NCBI GenBank assembly: GCA_028386065.3
Contig: JAKUCV010000253.1
Span: 230,645-294,644 of the forward strand
Source of the DNA: Turnera subulata
Taxonomy: Eukaryota; Streptophyta; Magnoliopsida; Malpighiales; Passifloraceae
DNA: 64,000 bases
Reading direction: 5' to 3'
The stretch's first letter is position 1; every line of letters begins with the position of its first letter. The translations under genes and the position numbers were made by a program. Positions 31,236-42,970 of the stretch are shown one piece after another. A model generated the notes under the pieces. That model had not been told where the DNA came from, searched no databases, and saw only the letters and a list, made by a program, of their open reading frames with translations.

Positions 31236-33064
31236 TATCACGCCCCCACTAGCGCAACCAGCCAGGTGCCTAAAGCGACTAGGTGTGCCACCTGGGCACC
31301 CACAGGCCTAACAAGCAAACCGAAAGAAGTTTAAGGCTTTAGCCTTGAATTCAACCCTAGTAATACAAACGGCAATGCCTTTGCAAAAGCACGAGTTTTA
31401 TTCACAATAGTACTACACAAAACATGCTCATTATAATTTCCCAACAACACATACACACAGCCAACACTTGTCACAAAACCATGCAGCAAGGGCACTAATT
31501 CACAAGCTTACATCAGTTTGGCCTTATCATACACAAAGATAGAATCTAGCCAAGGATTGCTCAATACTTTTCTCTAAGGATCCCTCCTATCTGGATTCTC
31601 CCACACTGGCTTAACTCTCTCACCCTGACCTGAAAATAAAATTAAGGAAAGGGGTGAGCTCACAAGTCAGTAAGATAGGAAAACATGCATGAAATGCTGG
31701 AAATGCATGCTATGCTAGACTTCATCATCATCAAGTAAATTCCATAAGCTCCCTTTGATTCCAACAAGCCTTACATGGTGTAACAATGCCCTATGGTGAC
31801 CATGCAATCGGGCAGTATTGTTTGTATCGATTCTTAGCCAACAACCCCCAGTACGAGGCATTCCGGGTCGTGGGAAGTGCGCATGACTTACTGTCCAACC
31901 ACACAGCCCCTAGTAGCCACTGTCTGTACCTATTTTTTGAACCATGCGGGCAATGCCCTCCGCAAGGCTCCACAACCTGTTAATTGGCGCACAAGGGTGA
32001 AACAAGTGCTCAATATTCCAATGGTACGTACAAGCTCCGCTTGACTACCCACACAATCAATTGGCCAATGATTTCCATGATGCATAGGTGCAAATGCAAT
32101 GCATAGCCCCAATTTGTGGCAGCAGATCAAGCCTACACAATTCCATTAACACACCACAACACACAATCAAGCACCATTGGTGCACAACAAGGCAGCAATG
32201 GGCCTTCCGCCCAAACACAGAATGCATAGCCATCACGTCAAACATATTCCCCTAGCTTACTTAAAAGTTATGCCTCTTTAGGCCTTTTTCCCTTTGGATC
32301 TCTTTATTATCACTTGCCATACATATATAAGACATTAGTCTTAAGCATAATAGACATAGGCAATCAACAAAGACTTAAAAGCACACAACTTGTGCACTGG
32401 GCGCACCAATTGGCTAGCCCTGAGCCAATTTGGCACTCCTGGTGCACCAGTGTGCATATTAGCGCACCAATTGTCCCCCTAAACCAACAGTAACCCTTAC
32501 TCATGCCAATTGGTCTCCCTCTAAACCAATTGTGCACCTGCAAGGTCGATTGGGCACCTTCGGTGCCAATCACTTGCACTGGGCGTGCCAATTATGGCCA
32601 TGGAAGGCCAATTTCGCACCAACCCCCAAAGGTTTGCCTTTGGCTCACCTTTCTTGTTCCTGTTCCTCTCAACCCCCAGAGCTCTCAATCACTCTCCAAG
32701 TCCCTCTGATCAACACGAAAATGGCAGCTGTGAGGGGCTTGGGGTGCTTGCTTCCCTTTTGTTGCATGAGCAAGCAGGTGACTAAGCAGCCACTTGCATG
32801 CTCAGCAGCTCTGGTGGAAGCACCTCATGCTCCACTTGCCAACACCTGCTTACACCCTTTAACCAGCCATCAATATTTTTTCACCCTTTACCAACACTAA
32901 CCCTTGGTAAATCTCCCCGATTCTTGGCAAACCCGGATTGGCTGCGTCCACATGAGTACAACTGCACCAATTGGCGCACCAATTGGCACAGTGGCGAGCC
33001 AATTGCGCACCTACTTCCCTTCCTTTCAAGTAAATTTTCCGAGACCGATACACGGGTTACTACA
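31236..33064 (-). repeat. Chromovirus 5' LTR (longer copy)
   Basis: Begins TATCACGCCC (terminal TG changed to TA) and ends ...CGGGTTACTACA before GGTAG. On its own strand it starts TGTAGTAACCCG. The first about 1.0 kb matches 14493-15501. The extra part (32241-33064) is rich in CCAATTGG-type palindromes with GCGCACC neighbours (32400-32620 and 32970-33015). The small ORFs here are not genes. Confidence 0.8.
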
Positions 33065-34071
33065 GGTAGAAACCACACAAGGCTTGGTTTCTGGAAGAAA
33101 CCACACAAAACTGTCAACATCATGTGGTCTTGCTGTAAGTGGATGGTGGTCCTTACTGTATTAAAGACAACTCCCAACCATCCCAACGGCTACCAGAAGT
33201 GGCCCAAGACAGAGATGATGGTCTTTGAAGACCTGACCACTTGTCTCTCACCTCTATGGCTTAATTATCATTTATGGTCCTCACTAATGGTCCCGGATTG
33301 CCAAAAATGGATTTTTTTGAGTAATTGACCTACAACAAGAGTAGACTTCCAGAAATGAACCCAACACCTGCAAGTGGATTAAGAGAGTCAACTCTAAAGA
33401 CTAATGGGTACATTAGAGCCGTTGGATGATGAGCAGATTGGTACTTTAGAGCCGTTGGATGAAGAGCTTCTACCTACTCCCACCTACTCAAGCTCTATAT
33501 AAGGAAGGGGATAGCTTCTTGGAAAAGTATCCCAGCCAATTTGAAATTGCTTTGAGTCTGAAAATTGAGCTTACAACCTATGATATTTGTTGTTCTTGCT
33601 GAGCTTACATTCGTGCTTATTCTTGTTCTCAAAGTTGCTACAAATGGTAGTGTATTTAGGCAAAGCTTAGTGTAGCTTTGCTGGGATTCCAAATCTAGGA
33701 TTACATTTGGGGAAAGGTTAGAGTTTAGCCTGGGAAAAATTTATAAAGGTTAGAGCTTAGCCTGCAAAAGCTTCTTTCTTGTAAAGGTTAGAGCTTAGCT
33801 TGCAAAAGCTTGGTTTCTGTAATAGGTAAGGCTGAACCCGCAAAAGCCTAAGATAGTGAGAGTTTGAAATCCTAAAGGAAGAGCCTTTAGGTAGTGGAGG
33901 TACCTGGTGAGGGGGAACCACTCAAAAATCGTTCAGAGACCACTTGGTTTCACTAGAACCAATCCATAAACCAAACGCAATTAAGGGACAGCCTGATTCA
34001 CCCCCTCCCCCTCACCCCCCCTCCCTCCCTCCTCCCCTCCCCGGGCTCTCTCAAGCCTATTTGGGCTAACA
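33065..34071 (+). repeat. Copia solo LTR, right piece
   Basis: Continuation of 14344-14492 after the chromovirus target duplication. It matches 59201-60127. It contains a TATA box CTATATAAGG (33495-33504) and four imperfect repeats of GGTTAGAGCTTAGCCTG with CAAAAGC (33715-33830). A C-rich segment (33998-34044) lies before the end CCTATTTGGGCTAACA. The GCTTGGTTTCTGG word occurs on both sides of the chromovirus insertion (14478 and 33082). Confidence 0.7.
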
Positions 34072-34788
34072 AATCTCAACGCATTCATTAGTCTCACCCA
34101 TAAATCTCAAAAGTATGTTAATAGTTAGGATCCTAGCATTCTCTCTTAACACTAAAACCATTCATCCTCAGTGGAACAACCCCAGGAAAGCACTGATATT
34201 GTCAGCAGCTTATCCACGTGCATTATTTATCTTTTAAATTTGTGTGTTCTCTTGCGTTGTTTCGTGCCTAAATTCTTAGACCCTCATCAGCGAGGGGCAT
34301 CTGTGAACACCCAAATTTGGCCACTTATTTATTTCATTGGCTTGTAGTTGAGTTTTGAAGTCCAAGGTTAATTCTATTAATTTTTGGTATTTTATTTGGC
34401 TTAAGAACCCAATAAATAAATCAATGGACTGTCCATATAATTAGGCCCAGGCTTAGCACGAATTTTCTGACTTATTTGTCTCTGATTTTCGTTGAATTAG
34501 AGGCCCAATTACGTTAGTTTATTATTTTGCCTATTCTATGGAGTAAAAGAGGAATAATTCTTAATCCTTGGAGTGTATGTTAAGTAATTGAGTTAACATG
34601 GAAACGATATGGAGTTTTCCTCAAGAATAGGAAAATTTTCTGGTCTAAGAATCCGTACTTTGGGCGCAAGAATTGATTTGGAGTCAAAATAAGGAAAACC
34701 AGGTCAAAATAGGAAAAGCCATGAATAGTAACTGACTTACCGGCGGACATGGGCCCGTGACCGCCACCTGCCAGCGGTCATCGCGATA
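34072..34788 (+). mobile_element. Tat-like remnant, right part with truncated LTR
   Basis: Resumes the Tat internal 3' region after the nest (AATCTC repeat), with the polypurine tract at 34291-34301 and LTR start TGTGAACACC at 34302. The LTR is cut at about 34788 in the GC-hairpin zone (TCATCGCGATAT). There it joins the last 20 bp of a copia LTR. Confidence 0.75.
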
Positions 34789-34810
34789 TTTGCCTATTTA
34801 GGCTAACAAT

Positions 34811-34823
34811 TGGTAGCAGATCC
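34811..34823 (+). promoter_or_regulatory. Primer binding site of copia 3
   Basis: TGGTAGCAGATCC two bases after the LTR end, close to the tRNA-Met complementary TGGTATCAGAGC. Confidence 0.75.
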
Positions 34824-34864
34824 TCGTCCTCAGTATATTGGAGTAATATCCAGAGGCAAAGATC

Positions 34865-36581
34865 ATGGCTTATGAGGGAAATAGCATCAACAAAGCACCC
34901 TACTTTGATGGTGCAAACTTTGACTATTGGAAGTTCAGAATGAAGATCTTCCTTGAAGGAGTCAGATCTTGTGAAACTGCTTATGAGATTTGGAGGCTCC
35001 TGACCGTCACTCATGAAGGCACCAACCAAGTGAAGGAGTCAAGACTAAATCGTCTCATGAGAGACAATGAACTATTTCAGATGGTTTCTGGTGAAACCAT
35101 AAATGAGATGGATACTCGCTTTACTATTATGTGCAACAGTCTTGCAACCCTTGGTAAGGTAGTGACACATAGAGAAAAGGTTGCAAAGATTCTTAGATCT
35201 CTTCCTAAGGAATGGAAACCTAAGACGACAGCCATAGAAGAGGCTCAAAACTTGAATACTCTTACATATGATGAGCTGATAGGCAAGCTGATTGTGCATG
35301 GTTCCAAGTTTGAAACCAAAGAACCAAAGAAGAAGGATGTGGCTCTAAAGTCTCATCAATCTGGTGACGAAAACAGTGATTCTGATGTTGCTCTCATTAC
35401 AAAAAGATTTATTAGATATCTCAAGATGAAGAAGCAACTCAAGGGAAAAGGTTCTAGAGGCTTGAAGATTGATGAGGCTATAAATGATCCACTGATCTGC
35501 TTTGATTGCAACCGCCCTGGTCACATCAAGTCTGAATGTCCTCACCAAAAGAAGAACAAGTATGATCCTTCAAAAACCAAAGGGAAGAAAGCCATGGTAG
35601 CTTGGGATGACTCAGACTCTTTAAGCGATTCAGAGACAGATGTTGAAGCAAATCTATGTCTCATGGCTCAAGAAGACTCTGAGGTAGACGACTTACCTGA
35701 CTTTACTTTTGATGAATTACAAGATGCTTTTGGTAAGTTGCATGATAATTATAAGCAAGCTCTTAAAAAGAACAAAGCATACAAGAAACGAATTGAAATG
35801 CTAGAATATGTTGCTGAAGCACACATGATTGCGTATGAAAAGCTTGAAACTGTTCATACTGGAATGATGAAATCATATGAAGTTCTGAAACTTGAAAAAG
35901 CTACTGTTCAAAATGCTTATAATGAACTATAAAAGAAGAAAGCTCTTAGTATGACTACAAATGATGAGTTAGTTAAGGAAAATGATAAGCTTAAGGAAAG
36001 TGTTAGTGATCTAAAACACTCTCTTGAGAAGTTTACAAGTGGAACTAAAAACCTAAACATATTGTTAGGACAACAAAGGCAATCAGTGCAAAAAAAAAGA
36101 AATAGATGCTACACATGTGGTTTTTGAAAAACCAAACACTTCTGTACAATTTGTCAAGGCAGGGTCCGACGTACCTGTTACTACTTATGTGAGTGCTTAC
36201 AAACAATACCAGTTTGCTAGGAATGGTAAGATAGGTTCCAGAATGCAATGTAGACACATGCTCCCTAGAAAAGCATACAAACTAAAGGTTGGTAATGTGG
36301 TTTTTGAAAAACCAAACTAGTATGTGCTGTTTGTTCGAACTAGGTCTGGAAAACCATATACACCTAGGACAAACTCGTATTCAGCTAGGAGAAACTTTCA
36401 TATTCATTCACACAGCCCTGATACATCTTATGTTACATGTCATTTCTGTGGAAAAGCTGGTCATGGTGTGAGAACATGTTGGTTCATAAGGAAAAACTGT
36501 AATGTGAAGTATGTGTGGGTTCCGAAAGGAACCAAGTATAACCCTGAAGGACCCAAATCCGTTTGGGTACCTAACACTTGA
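34865..36581 (+). pseudogene. copia 3 gag
   Basis: ATG at 34865 (MAYEGNSINKAPYFDGANFD). The capsid domain is internally shortened: FRMKIFLEGVRSCETAYEIW joins directly to the region equivalent to TAKEMW in copia 2, a loss of roughly 60-70 residues. Then KILRSLPKEWKPKTTAI, a first knuckle CFDCNRPGHIKSEC, an acidic/coiled region, TAA at 35930-35932, frame changes, a short duplication (ATGTGGTTTTTGAAAAACCA near 36113 and 36295), and a second knuckle CHFCGKAGHGVRTC. It ends VWVPNT-TGA at 36581. Confidence 0.82.
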
Positions 36582-36983
36582 TCATGTTGACAGGATGTGA
36601 GGGATGAATGGTGTAAGTAACCGGGCATGCAAACTTGACAATCAAAATCCAACGAAAAGACCCGGTCCACATGGAGGATCCAACTGAAGCTAACTAAACC
36701 GAATAACAATTTTTCGTACCTTGCTTGGTTGAGGTCTTTCACCCAACTATAGTGTAGAATCAGCAAGAACCCGACAAGAAATCCGGCTCCTCTACGGTAT
36801 CCACACGAACCGTTGATGACTGCTAGCAACCATCTCACGATCAGTAACCCGAGCACTCCCGAACCGCAGTGCTAGCTGCAGAAATTTCGAGAGCTAGAGA
36901 CTAGAAAGTGTTTGGTGTGTTTTTCTCAAGTGTGAAGAGTGTGTAAAGCCTTGCTTGGTCTGAAAATCTGATCAAACCTTCAC

Positions 36984-36993
36984 CCTATTTATA
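36984..36993 (-). promoter_or_regulatory. TATA box of copia A LTR
   Basis: TATAAATAGG on the minus strand; the other LTR has the same box near 43655-43664. Confidence 0.55.
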
Positions 36994-37273
36994 CACACTT
37001 GAAATGCATAGTTTATTAAGTCATTGGCCAACATAATCATGTCTTATCCTTCATGATTATGTTTCCACTATGACTTAATGCTCCACTAAGCATTAATTAT
37101 ATATATCATTATATATAGGATTACACATCATATGGCACTAATTCTGGTTAAATAATTCTAATAATTAGTGAACCAAATCAGCCCAAAATGACTCGGTCCA
37201 ACCATGGTCTAACCACTAGCTCGAATCAACAGTTCTAAGTGGGTGACCCTGTAGGCACTTGTAACGTTTGGCA

Positions 37274-37302
37274 ATAATTGTAAAATCTCATTTTACAATT
37301 AT
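37274..37302. repeat. Perfect 13-bp stem, 3-nt loop hairpin in Angela-like LTRs
   Basis: ATAATTGTAAAAT, loop CTC, ATTTTACAATTAT. Identical arms recur in every LTR of this family: 43981-44009, 51311-51339 and 58218-58246, while bases around it vary. It could be an RNA hairpin near the 3' processing region or a fossil MITE-like inverted repeat. Confidence 0.85.
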
Positions 37303-38093
37303 AAACAATGAGCGGTGTCTAGCAACACATCATTGCTACCCCAATGACAAGATCAGTACTGATTCACTATGCCTCAGAACATGTCATCGTCCTTTCGTCC
37401 CATTATCAAGATCAAACACGAGACATGGAATATGTCAATCTCGCTTATGTTTGATCCAACGTTTCTTAATCCCCAAGTTAACTGTGTAAAACGGATACTA
37501 ATGATATCACCATATCACATAATCCGAGCATGGCCATGCATTTACACTTCAACTCTATCAAGAGGCCCATCTGATAAAATACCCGTTATATGGGTTGGAC
37601 GATTCCCAACTTGATCATACAAAACCCACTACACATTATATCATATACCCAATGATTACACTAAGGTCTACTCAGTTACGAATAGCAAAGAGTAATGTCA
37701 AAGTATATGACTCACATGTTGGGAACCTTGATGATCTCAGGTCTAAGGACAATATATATAAGAACCACTAATGACAATTATATAACGTTCCATGTAGTGT
37801 TCTTATGTTGGGTCAGTCCAGACCATAAGTTCTCTAACTTGTACCCGTATGTAGAATTCATATCTCATATAATTCACAACATACGCTAGTCTTAATTTAT
37901 TATTACAACCCATCTATAATAATAATCGACTAGGGACATTTAAGAATATAAAATATTCTAGGGTTATAAATATGTGCAAGCGTTTATCTCATAAACATAT
38001 TTATTGGAATAACCTTATTGTAATTACATGACTATGTACAATCATCCATTGATTGGCTTTTGGGCAAATGACACTAACAATCTCCCACTTGCA

Positions 38094-39353
38094 CTAAAGC
38101 CAATCATCCATGTATCTAATACCAATGGATACAGTATGACTATCATGCTTTTGCTGTGTGAGCGGCTTAGTCAATGGATCTGCTACATTGTTCTCAAAAG
38201 GAACTTTGCAGAGCCTGACATCGCCTCTATCAATGATCTCTCTAATAAGATGATAGCGTCGGAGTATATGTTTGGATCTCTGGTGGTATCTAGGTTCCTG
38301 AGCCTGTGGGATTGTCCCTTTGTTGTCACAATAGAGCTTAATCGGACTGTCAATACTAGGAACCACCCCAAGTTCAGTTACGAACTTCTTAATCCAAACA
38401 GCTTCTTTTGCCGCATCTGAGGCAGCTATGTACTCTGCCTCAGTTGTAGAGTCGGCAACTGTCTCTTGCTTTCAACTCTTCTAGCATACAACACCACCTC
38501 CAAGACAAAACACAAAACCTGACTGCGATCTAAAATCATCCCTGTCAGTTTGGAAGCTAGCATCTGTGTAACCCTATACAACAAGCTCATCAACGCTTCC
38601 ATATACAAGGAATGCATCCTTAGTTCTTCTCAAGTACTTAAGGATGTTCTTAACCGCTGTCCAGTGACTTTCACCGGGATCAGAATGATATTTGCTTGTG
38701 ACACTTAATGCATATGCGACATCTGGTCGAGTACATAGCATGGCATATATGATAGATCCTATTGCTGATGCATAAGGGTTCTTACTCATCCGCTCTCTCT
38801 TCTTAGATGTACTAGGACATTGATTCTTTGAGAGAGATACGCCATGTGACATGGGCAAGAAACCTCTCTTGGAATCTTGCATGCTAAACCTCTTTAGCAC
38901 CTTGTCAATATATGTACTTTGACTTAGCCCAAGAAGCCTTTTGGATCTATCTCTATAGATCTTTATACCTAGCACATAGGCAGCTTCTCCTAAGTCCTTA
39001 ATTGAGAAATTCTTTCCTAACCAAGTCTATACCGACTGTAGTGTTGGAATATCATTCCCAATGAGAAGAATGTCGTCAACATACAATAACAAGAAAACGA
39101 TAGTGCTCCCACTAACCTTCTTGTAAACACATGGCTCATCTTCATTTTTAATGAAACCAAACTGTTTGATTACTTCATCAAAACGAAGATTCTAACTCCT
39201 AGAAGTTTGCTTTAATCCATAAATGGATCTTTGCAACTTGCACACCTTGTTAACATTTTCTGGAGTGACAAAACCTTCAGGTTGTGTCATGTACACATCC
39301 TCTAAAAGATTTCCATTAAGGAAAGCGGTTTTGACATCCATTTGTCATATCTC
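38094..39353 (-). pseudogene. copia A reverse transcriptase (palm on) and RNase H
   Basis: [11 protein letters not shown] and SIYGLKQ regions, then the intact catalytic box LLLYVDDILLIGND near 39080. Next LGIKIYRDRSKRLLGLSQST, IGSIIYAMLCTRPDVAYALS and WTAVKNILKYLRRTKDAFL. RNase H has GYTDASFQTDRDD, DSTTEAEYIAASDAAKEAVW, LYCDNKGTIPQAQEPRYHQR, RRYHLIREIIDRGDV and NVADPLTKPL. It ends SIGIRYMDDWL near the polypurine tract. Stops (for example near 39015, 38570 and 38470) disrupt the frame. Confidence 0.85.
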
Positions 39354-40736
39354 TTAATTATGGTATGCTGCTATGGCCAATAGAATCCGGATGGATTTAA
39401 CCATGGCAACTGGTGAGAAAGTTTCATCATAGTCAATACCATGAACTTGTTTGAAACCTTTCGCAACCAATCTCCCTTCAGGTGGATCAACCAAGGTCCA
39501 TACCTTGCTTGAATACATGGATTCCATCTCCGAATTCATGGCTTCTAGCCACTTCTTAGAGTCTGGACCCGTAATAGCCTGCTGGTAGGAAGTGGGCTCA
39601 TCCTCTTCTATAAGCATCACGTTTCCATATCTCTCAGGCTCATGCCGAATCCTATCAGACCTACGTAGTGCATGTGTTACAGGCACAGGTTTTTCACCCA
39701 CAACATTTTGTGGTTCCTGTCCTTGTTCCATCTCAGCCTCTATACCTCGAACTTCTTCCAGTTCTATTTTTCTCCCACTGATCTTTCTAGAAATAAATTT
39801 TCTTTCTAGAAAAATAGCAGTACGAGCAACAAACACTTTGTGCTCTGTGGGATTATAGAAATAATATCCTTTAGTTTCCTTAGGATATCCAACAAAGAGG
39901 CACTTGACGGATTTAGGGCCGAGTTTATCTGATGTTTCTCGTCTCACGAAAGCCTCACAACCCCAGATCCTCATAAAAGACAAATTGGGACGCTTCCCAG
40001 TCCATATCTCATATGGTGTTTTTTCAACCGATTTAGATGGAACACGGTTAAGTGTAAAGGCAGCACTTAATAATGCATGTCCCCAAAATGAAGAAGGAAG
40101 GTCAGCTTGACTCATCATAGAATGAACCATGTCTAACAAAGTTCTATTCCTCCTTTCAGATACACCATTCCATTGAGGCATACCTGGTGGAGTAAGCTGT
40201 GATACAATACCGCATTGCTTTAGATGATCAAGAAAACCTCAGTCTAAGTATTCACCTCCTCGATCAGAACGAAGCATTTTAATACTCTTGCCGAGTTGAT
40301 TCTGTACTTCACTCTTGAATTCTCTGAACTTTTTAAAGGATTCTGACTTGTGTTTCATAAGATACACATAGCCATATCTACTGTAATCATCAGAAAATGT
40401 AATGAAGTACTGAAAACAACCTCTAGCCTGTGTTGACATAGGTCCACATACATCAGAATGTTTAAGACCTAACAAGTCCGAAGCTCTTTCACCTTTACCA
40501 GCAAAAGGAGCCTTCGTCATTTTGCCTAATAAACATGACTCACATGTCTCATATAATTCAAAATCAAATGAGTTTAAAAGTCTATCTTTATGGAGTTTAG
40601 AAATACGAGTCTCGTTTATATGGCCCAATCGATAATGCCAGGGATAGGTTTCATTAGAATCGTTTAATCTAACCTTCTTCATATTAATATTATAGATTGG
40701 TGTTTCTAGGTTTAGAACATACAAACCATTGCTCAT
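39354..40736 (-). pseudogene. copia A integrase and reverse transcriptase N-terminus
   Basis: GAG-pre-integrase HHCC motif (WHYRLGHINETRISKL ... CESCLLGK). Integrase core: D in LKHSDVCGPM, D in MLRSDRGGEYLD followed by a TGA, and E-region MPQWNGVSERRNRTLLDMVH. Then WGCEAFVRRETSDKLGPKS, a linker, and LEAMNSEMESMYSSKVWTLV. Here a roughly 28-residue in-frame deletion joins DPPEG to RLVAKGFKQVHG, removing a fingers motif still present in copia B (CKWVFKSKTDMDG). Confidence 0.85.
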
Positions 40737-40758
40737 ATATGCACCACCATAATAAATA

Positions 40759-41927
40759 TCATCGAAATGAATAGAACAACAATTGTTCTTTATGACAAAT
40801 GAAAAACCTTACTTTTCTAGACAAGAGATAGAAATCAAATTTCTGCTTATAGTAGGTACATAATAGATAATCAAGTTCCAAAACGAAACCACTCGGTAAA
40901 GATAGATGGTAAATCCCTACGGCTAATGCAGCAACTCTTGCTCCATTTCCAACGCGCAGGTCTGTCTCTCCCTTTGCTACTCCTCTACTCTTTCTCAGTT
41001 CCTGCACATTTACACAAATGTGAGAACCATATTCGGTATCTAATACCCATGATGCAGAGATAGAGATATTAGCTTCTATAACAAAAATACCTGAAGTGGA
41101 AGTCTTACTTCCCTTCTGTTTCTTCACCTCTTCAAGGTAAATAGGGCAGTTGCATTTCCAATGGCCAGGTTTATTGCAATGGAAACATTGTCCTTCCTTT
41201 GCAATACCAGCTTTGGGTTTCAGCACATGTGAACAAGAAGATGCACAATGACGAAACTTTTTGGCACATTTCTTCTTCTTGTAAAACTTGGCTTTACCCT
41301 TTCCTTTGCCTTTTCCAACCATCAAAATGTTGTTGGATTTGTTTTCCTTCATTTGTTGCTCAACTCAGACAAATATTTGTCAAGATGATTCATATTGAAA
41401 TTCATGACAAATTGGCTATAACTATCCGGCAACGATTGCAGGACTAGATCAACAGCCAACTCCTTTTGCAAAGGAAAACCCAGACCCTCAAGGCTCTCAA
41501 TGTATCCAATCATCTTGAGCACATGAGGCCTGACTGGTGATGACTCAGCCATCTTGCATTGGAACAATACCTTAGAGGTCTCATACCTCTCATGCCTAGC
41601 TTGCTTTTGAAAGAGCATTTTCAGGTGTTCGATCATATCGAACGCACCCAAGTTCTCATGTTGCTTCTGAAGCTTAGAGTCCATGTTAACAAGCATAAGG
41701 CATGCAACATCCAATGCATCATCAACATGCTTCTTGTAAGCAACTCTTTCCGTCCTAGGAGCATTAGGCGCCGGTTCATTTGGAACGGGCCCTTCAAGGG
41801 CATACAACTTCTTTTCTTGTTTGAGGACTATCCTCAAATTGCGATGCCACTTTAGGAAGTTATTCTCATTCAGTTGTTCCTTCTCAAGGACCGATCGCAG
41901 AGATTGTGTACTAGTGTTTTGTGCCAT
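40759..41927 (-). pseudogene. copia A gag, nucleocapsid and protease
   Basis: ATG at 41927. Capsid motifs are NENNFLKWHRNLRIVLKQEK, DVACLMLVNMDSKLQKQHEN, SKVLFQCKMAESSPVRPHVL and VLQSLPDSYSQFVMNFNMNH. A frame change at 41349-41352 leads to a Lys-rich segment, knuckle CFHCNKPGHWKCNC and protease WVLDTEYGSHIC, where DTG has become DTE. The gag architecture (one knuckle, no coiled coil) clearly differs from the SIRE-like elements. Confidence 0.85.
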
Positions 41928-42496
41928 GATAACTCTACAACATTGATCGAATTACACAAATAAGAGTCATGTATACATAAATCATTTAACAAGGAATTCT
42001 ATTAAATGATGCTCCTACTACATAAATCCAGATAATTATAAGTAGGCCAAGATCCATATTTCACTACTAGAAAAGTCAGCTTTGGCGGATCACTTATATC
42101 ATAGTTATTTAGGTAGACAACTCTTCACAATTACATCTCATGTAACTCTTGGATAGTTGAGTGAACAACACTTGTTCTTGTCTATCTCATAGACTTAGCT
42201 CAACTCCTTGCCTCTAAGTCCTCAATCCTATTGAGAAGACCTAGTTAAGTTTAACCCATAACAAGCAGTTCGGATATTACAATTATCCCGTCGCACCTTG
42301 CTAGGATAAATATTGGCACATTGCTTTGGCAAAACCTACCAAGTATTGATCTAATCAATGATGAGTGCTTATCATAGAAGGCAACACAAGAGAAACTTAA
42401 TATTTACATCAACATATTGTTCCTATACATCTTATGCATGTTCTTGATAAATCATATATTGATGTTTTGTAAATTTGGAAACCAAAAATACATAAG

Positions 42497-42970
42497 AACA
42501 TCGATGTTTAACATTGAACATCGATGTTGTGAGAATCTGATTCTCCCAAATACTTGGCAGTGTTCAAGAACATCGATGTTTAGCTCTTGAACATCGATGT
42601 CTGACTCTTGAACATCGATGTTTAACTCTTAAACATCGATGTTTGAGAATTCTGGAACTCGAAACCTTTTGGTAGAGCTCAAGAACATCGATGTTTAAAT
42701 TGTGAACATCGATGTCTTGAAGTTCTGGAAGTTCAAGATTTGTGGCAGTAGTTTCAAACATCGATGTCTAAATTTTAAACATCGATGTTTGAGAGTTCTG
42801 CCAAGGCCACTCGTCGTGAGAACATCGATGTTTGTCATACAGCATCGATGTTTCAAAATTCTGCCAAAGCCAAAACATCGATGTTTGTCACACAACATCG
42901 ATTATTAGTAGGCTCGGCAAAGGCTAATCTTCATGTGAACATCGATGTTCGTCTAGCCAACATCGATGTT
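42497..42970. repeat. AACATCGATGTT array 6, in the 5' leader of copia A
   Basis: Sixteen copies between the PBS and gag. Starts: 42497/42517, a run of four at 42569/42590/42611/42632, 42684/42705, 42757/42778, 42821/42841, 42874/42894 and 42938/42959. Spacings are 20-21 bp within groups, and 53, 64 or 72-73 bp between pair starts. TTGGCAGT-type spacer words, also seen in the SIRE-like arrays, recur here. Confidence 0.95.

Larger units (their letters stand above)
14493..33064 (-). mobile_element. Chromovirus (Tekay/Del-like Ty3/gypsy), interrupted
   Basis: Minus-strand element with LTRs at both ends. Target duplication GGTAG is at 14488-14492 and 33065-33069. Gene order on its strand is gag, protease, reverse transcriptase, RNase H, integrase, chromodomain. 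It is interrupted by the copia at 17287-28126 inside RNase H; removing that insertion and one AAAGG gives an uninterrupted RNase H frame. Frameshifts and catalytic changes show it is no longer autonomous. Confidence 0.88.
36612..38079 (-). repeat. 3' LTR of copia A
   Basis: Plus-strand TGTAAGTAACCGG to ATGACACTAACA, 1468 bp. It contains a minus-strand TATA box (36984-36993), two GGTCCAACCA-type words (near 37195), a 13-bp perfect hairpin (37274-37302) and conserved TCATCGTCCTTTCGTCCCAT blocks. A polypurine tract lies at 38080-38090 on the minus strand (AAGTGGGAGAT). Confidence 0.88.
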
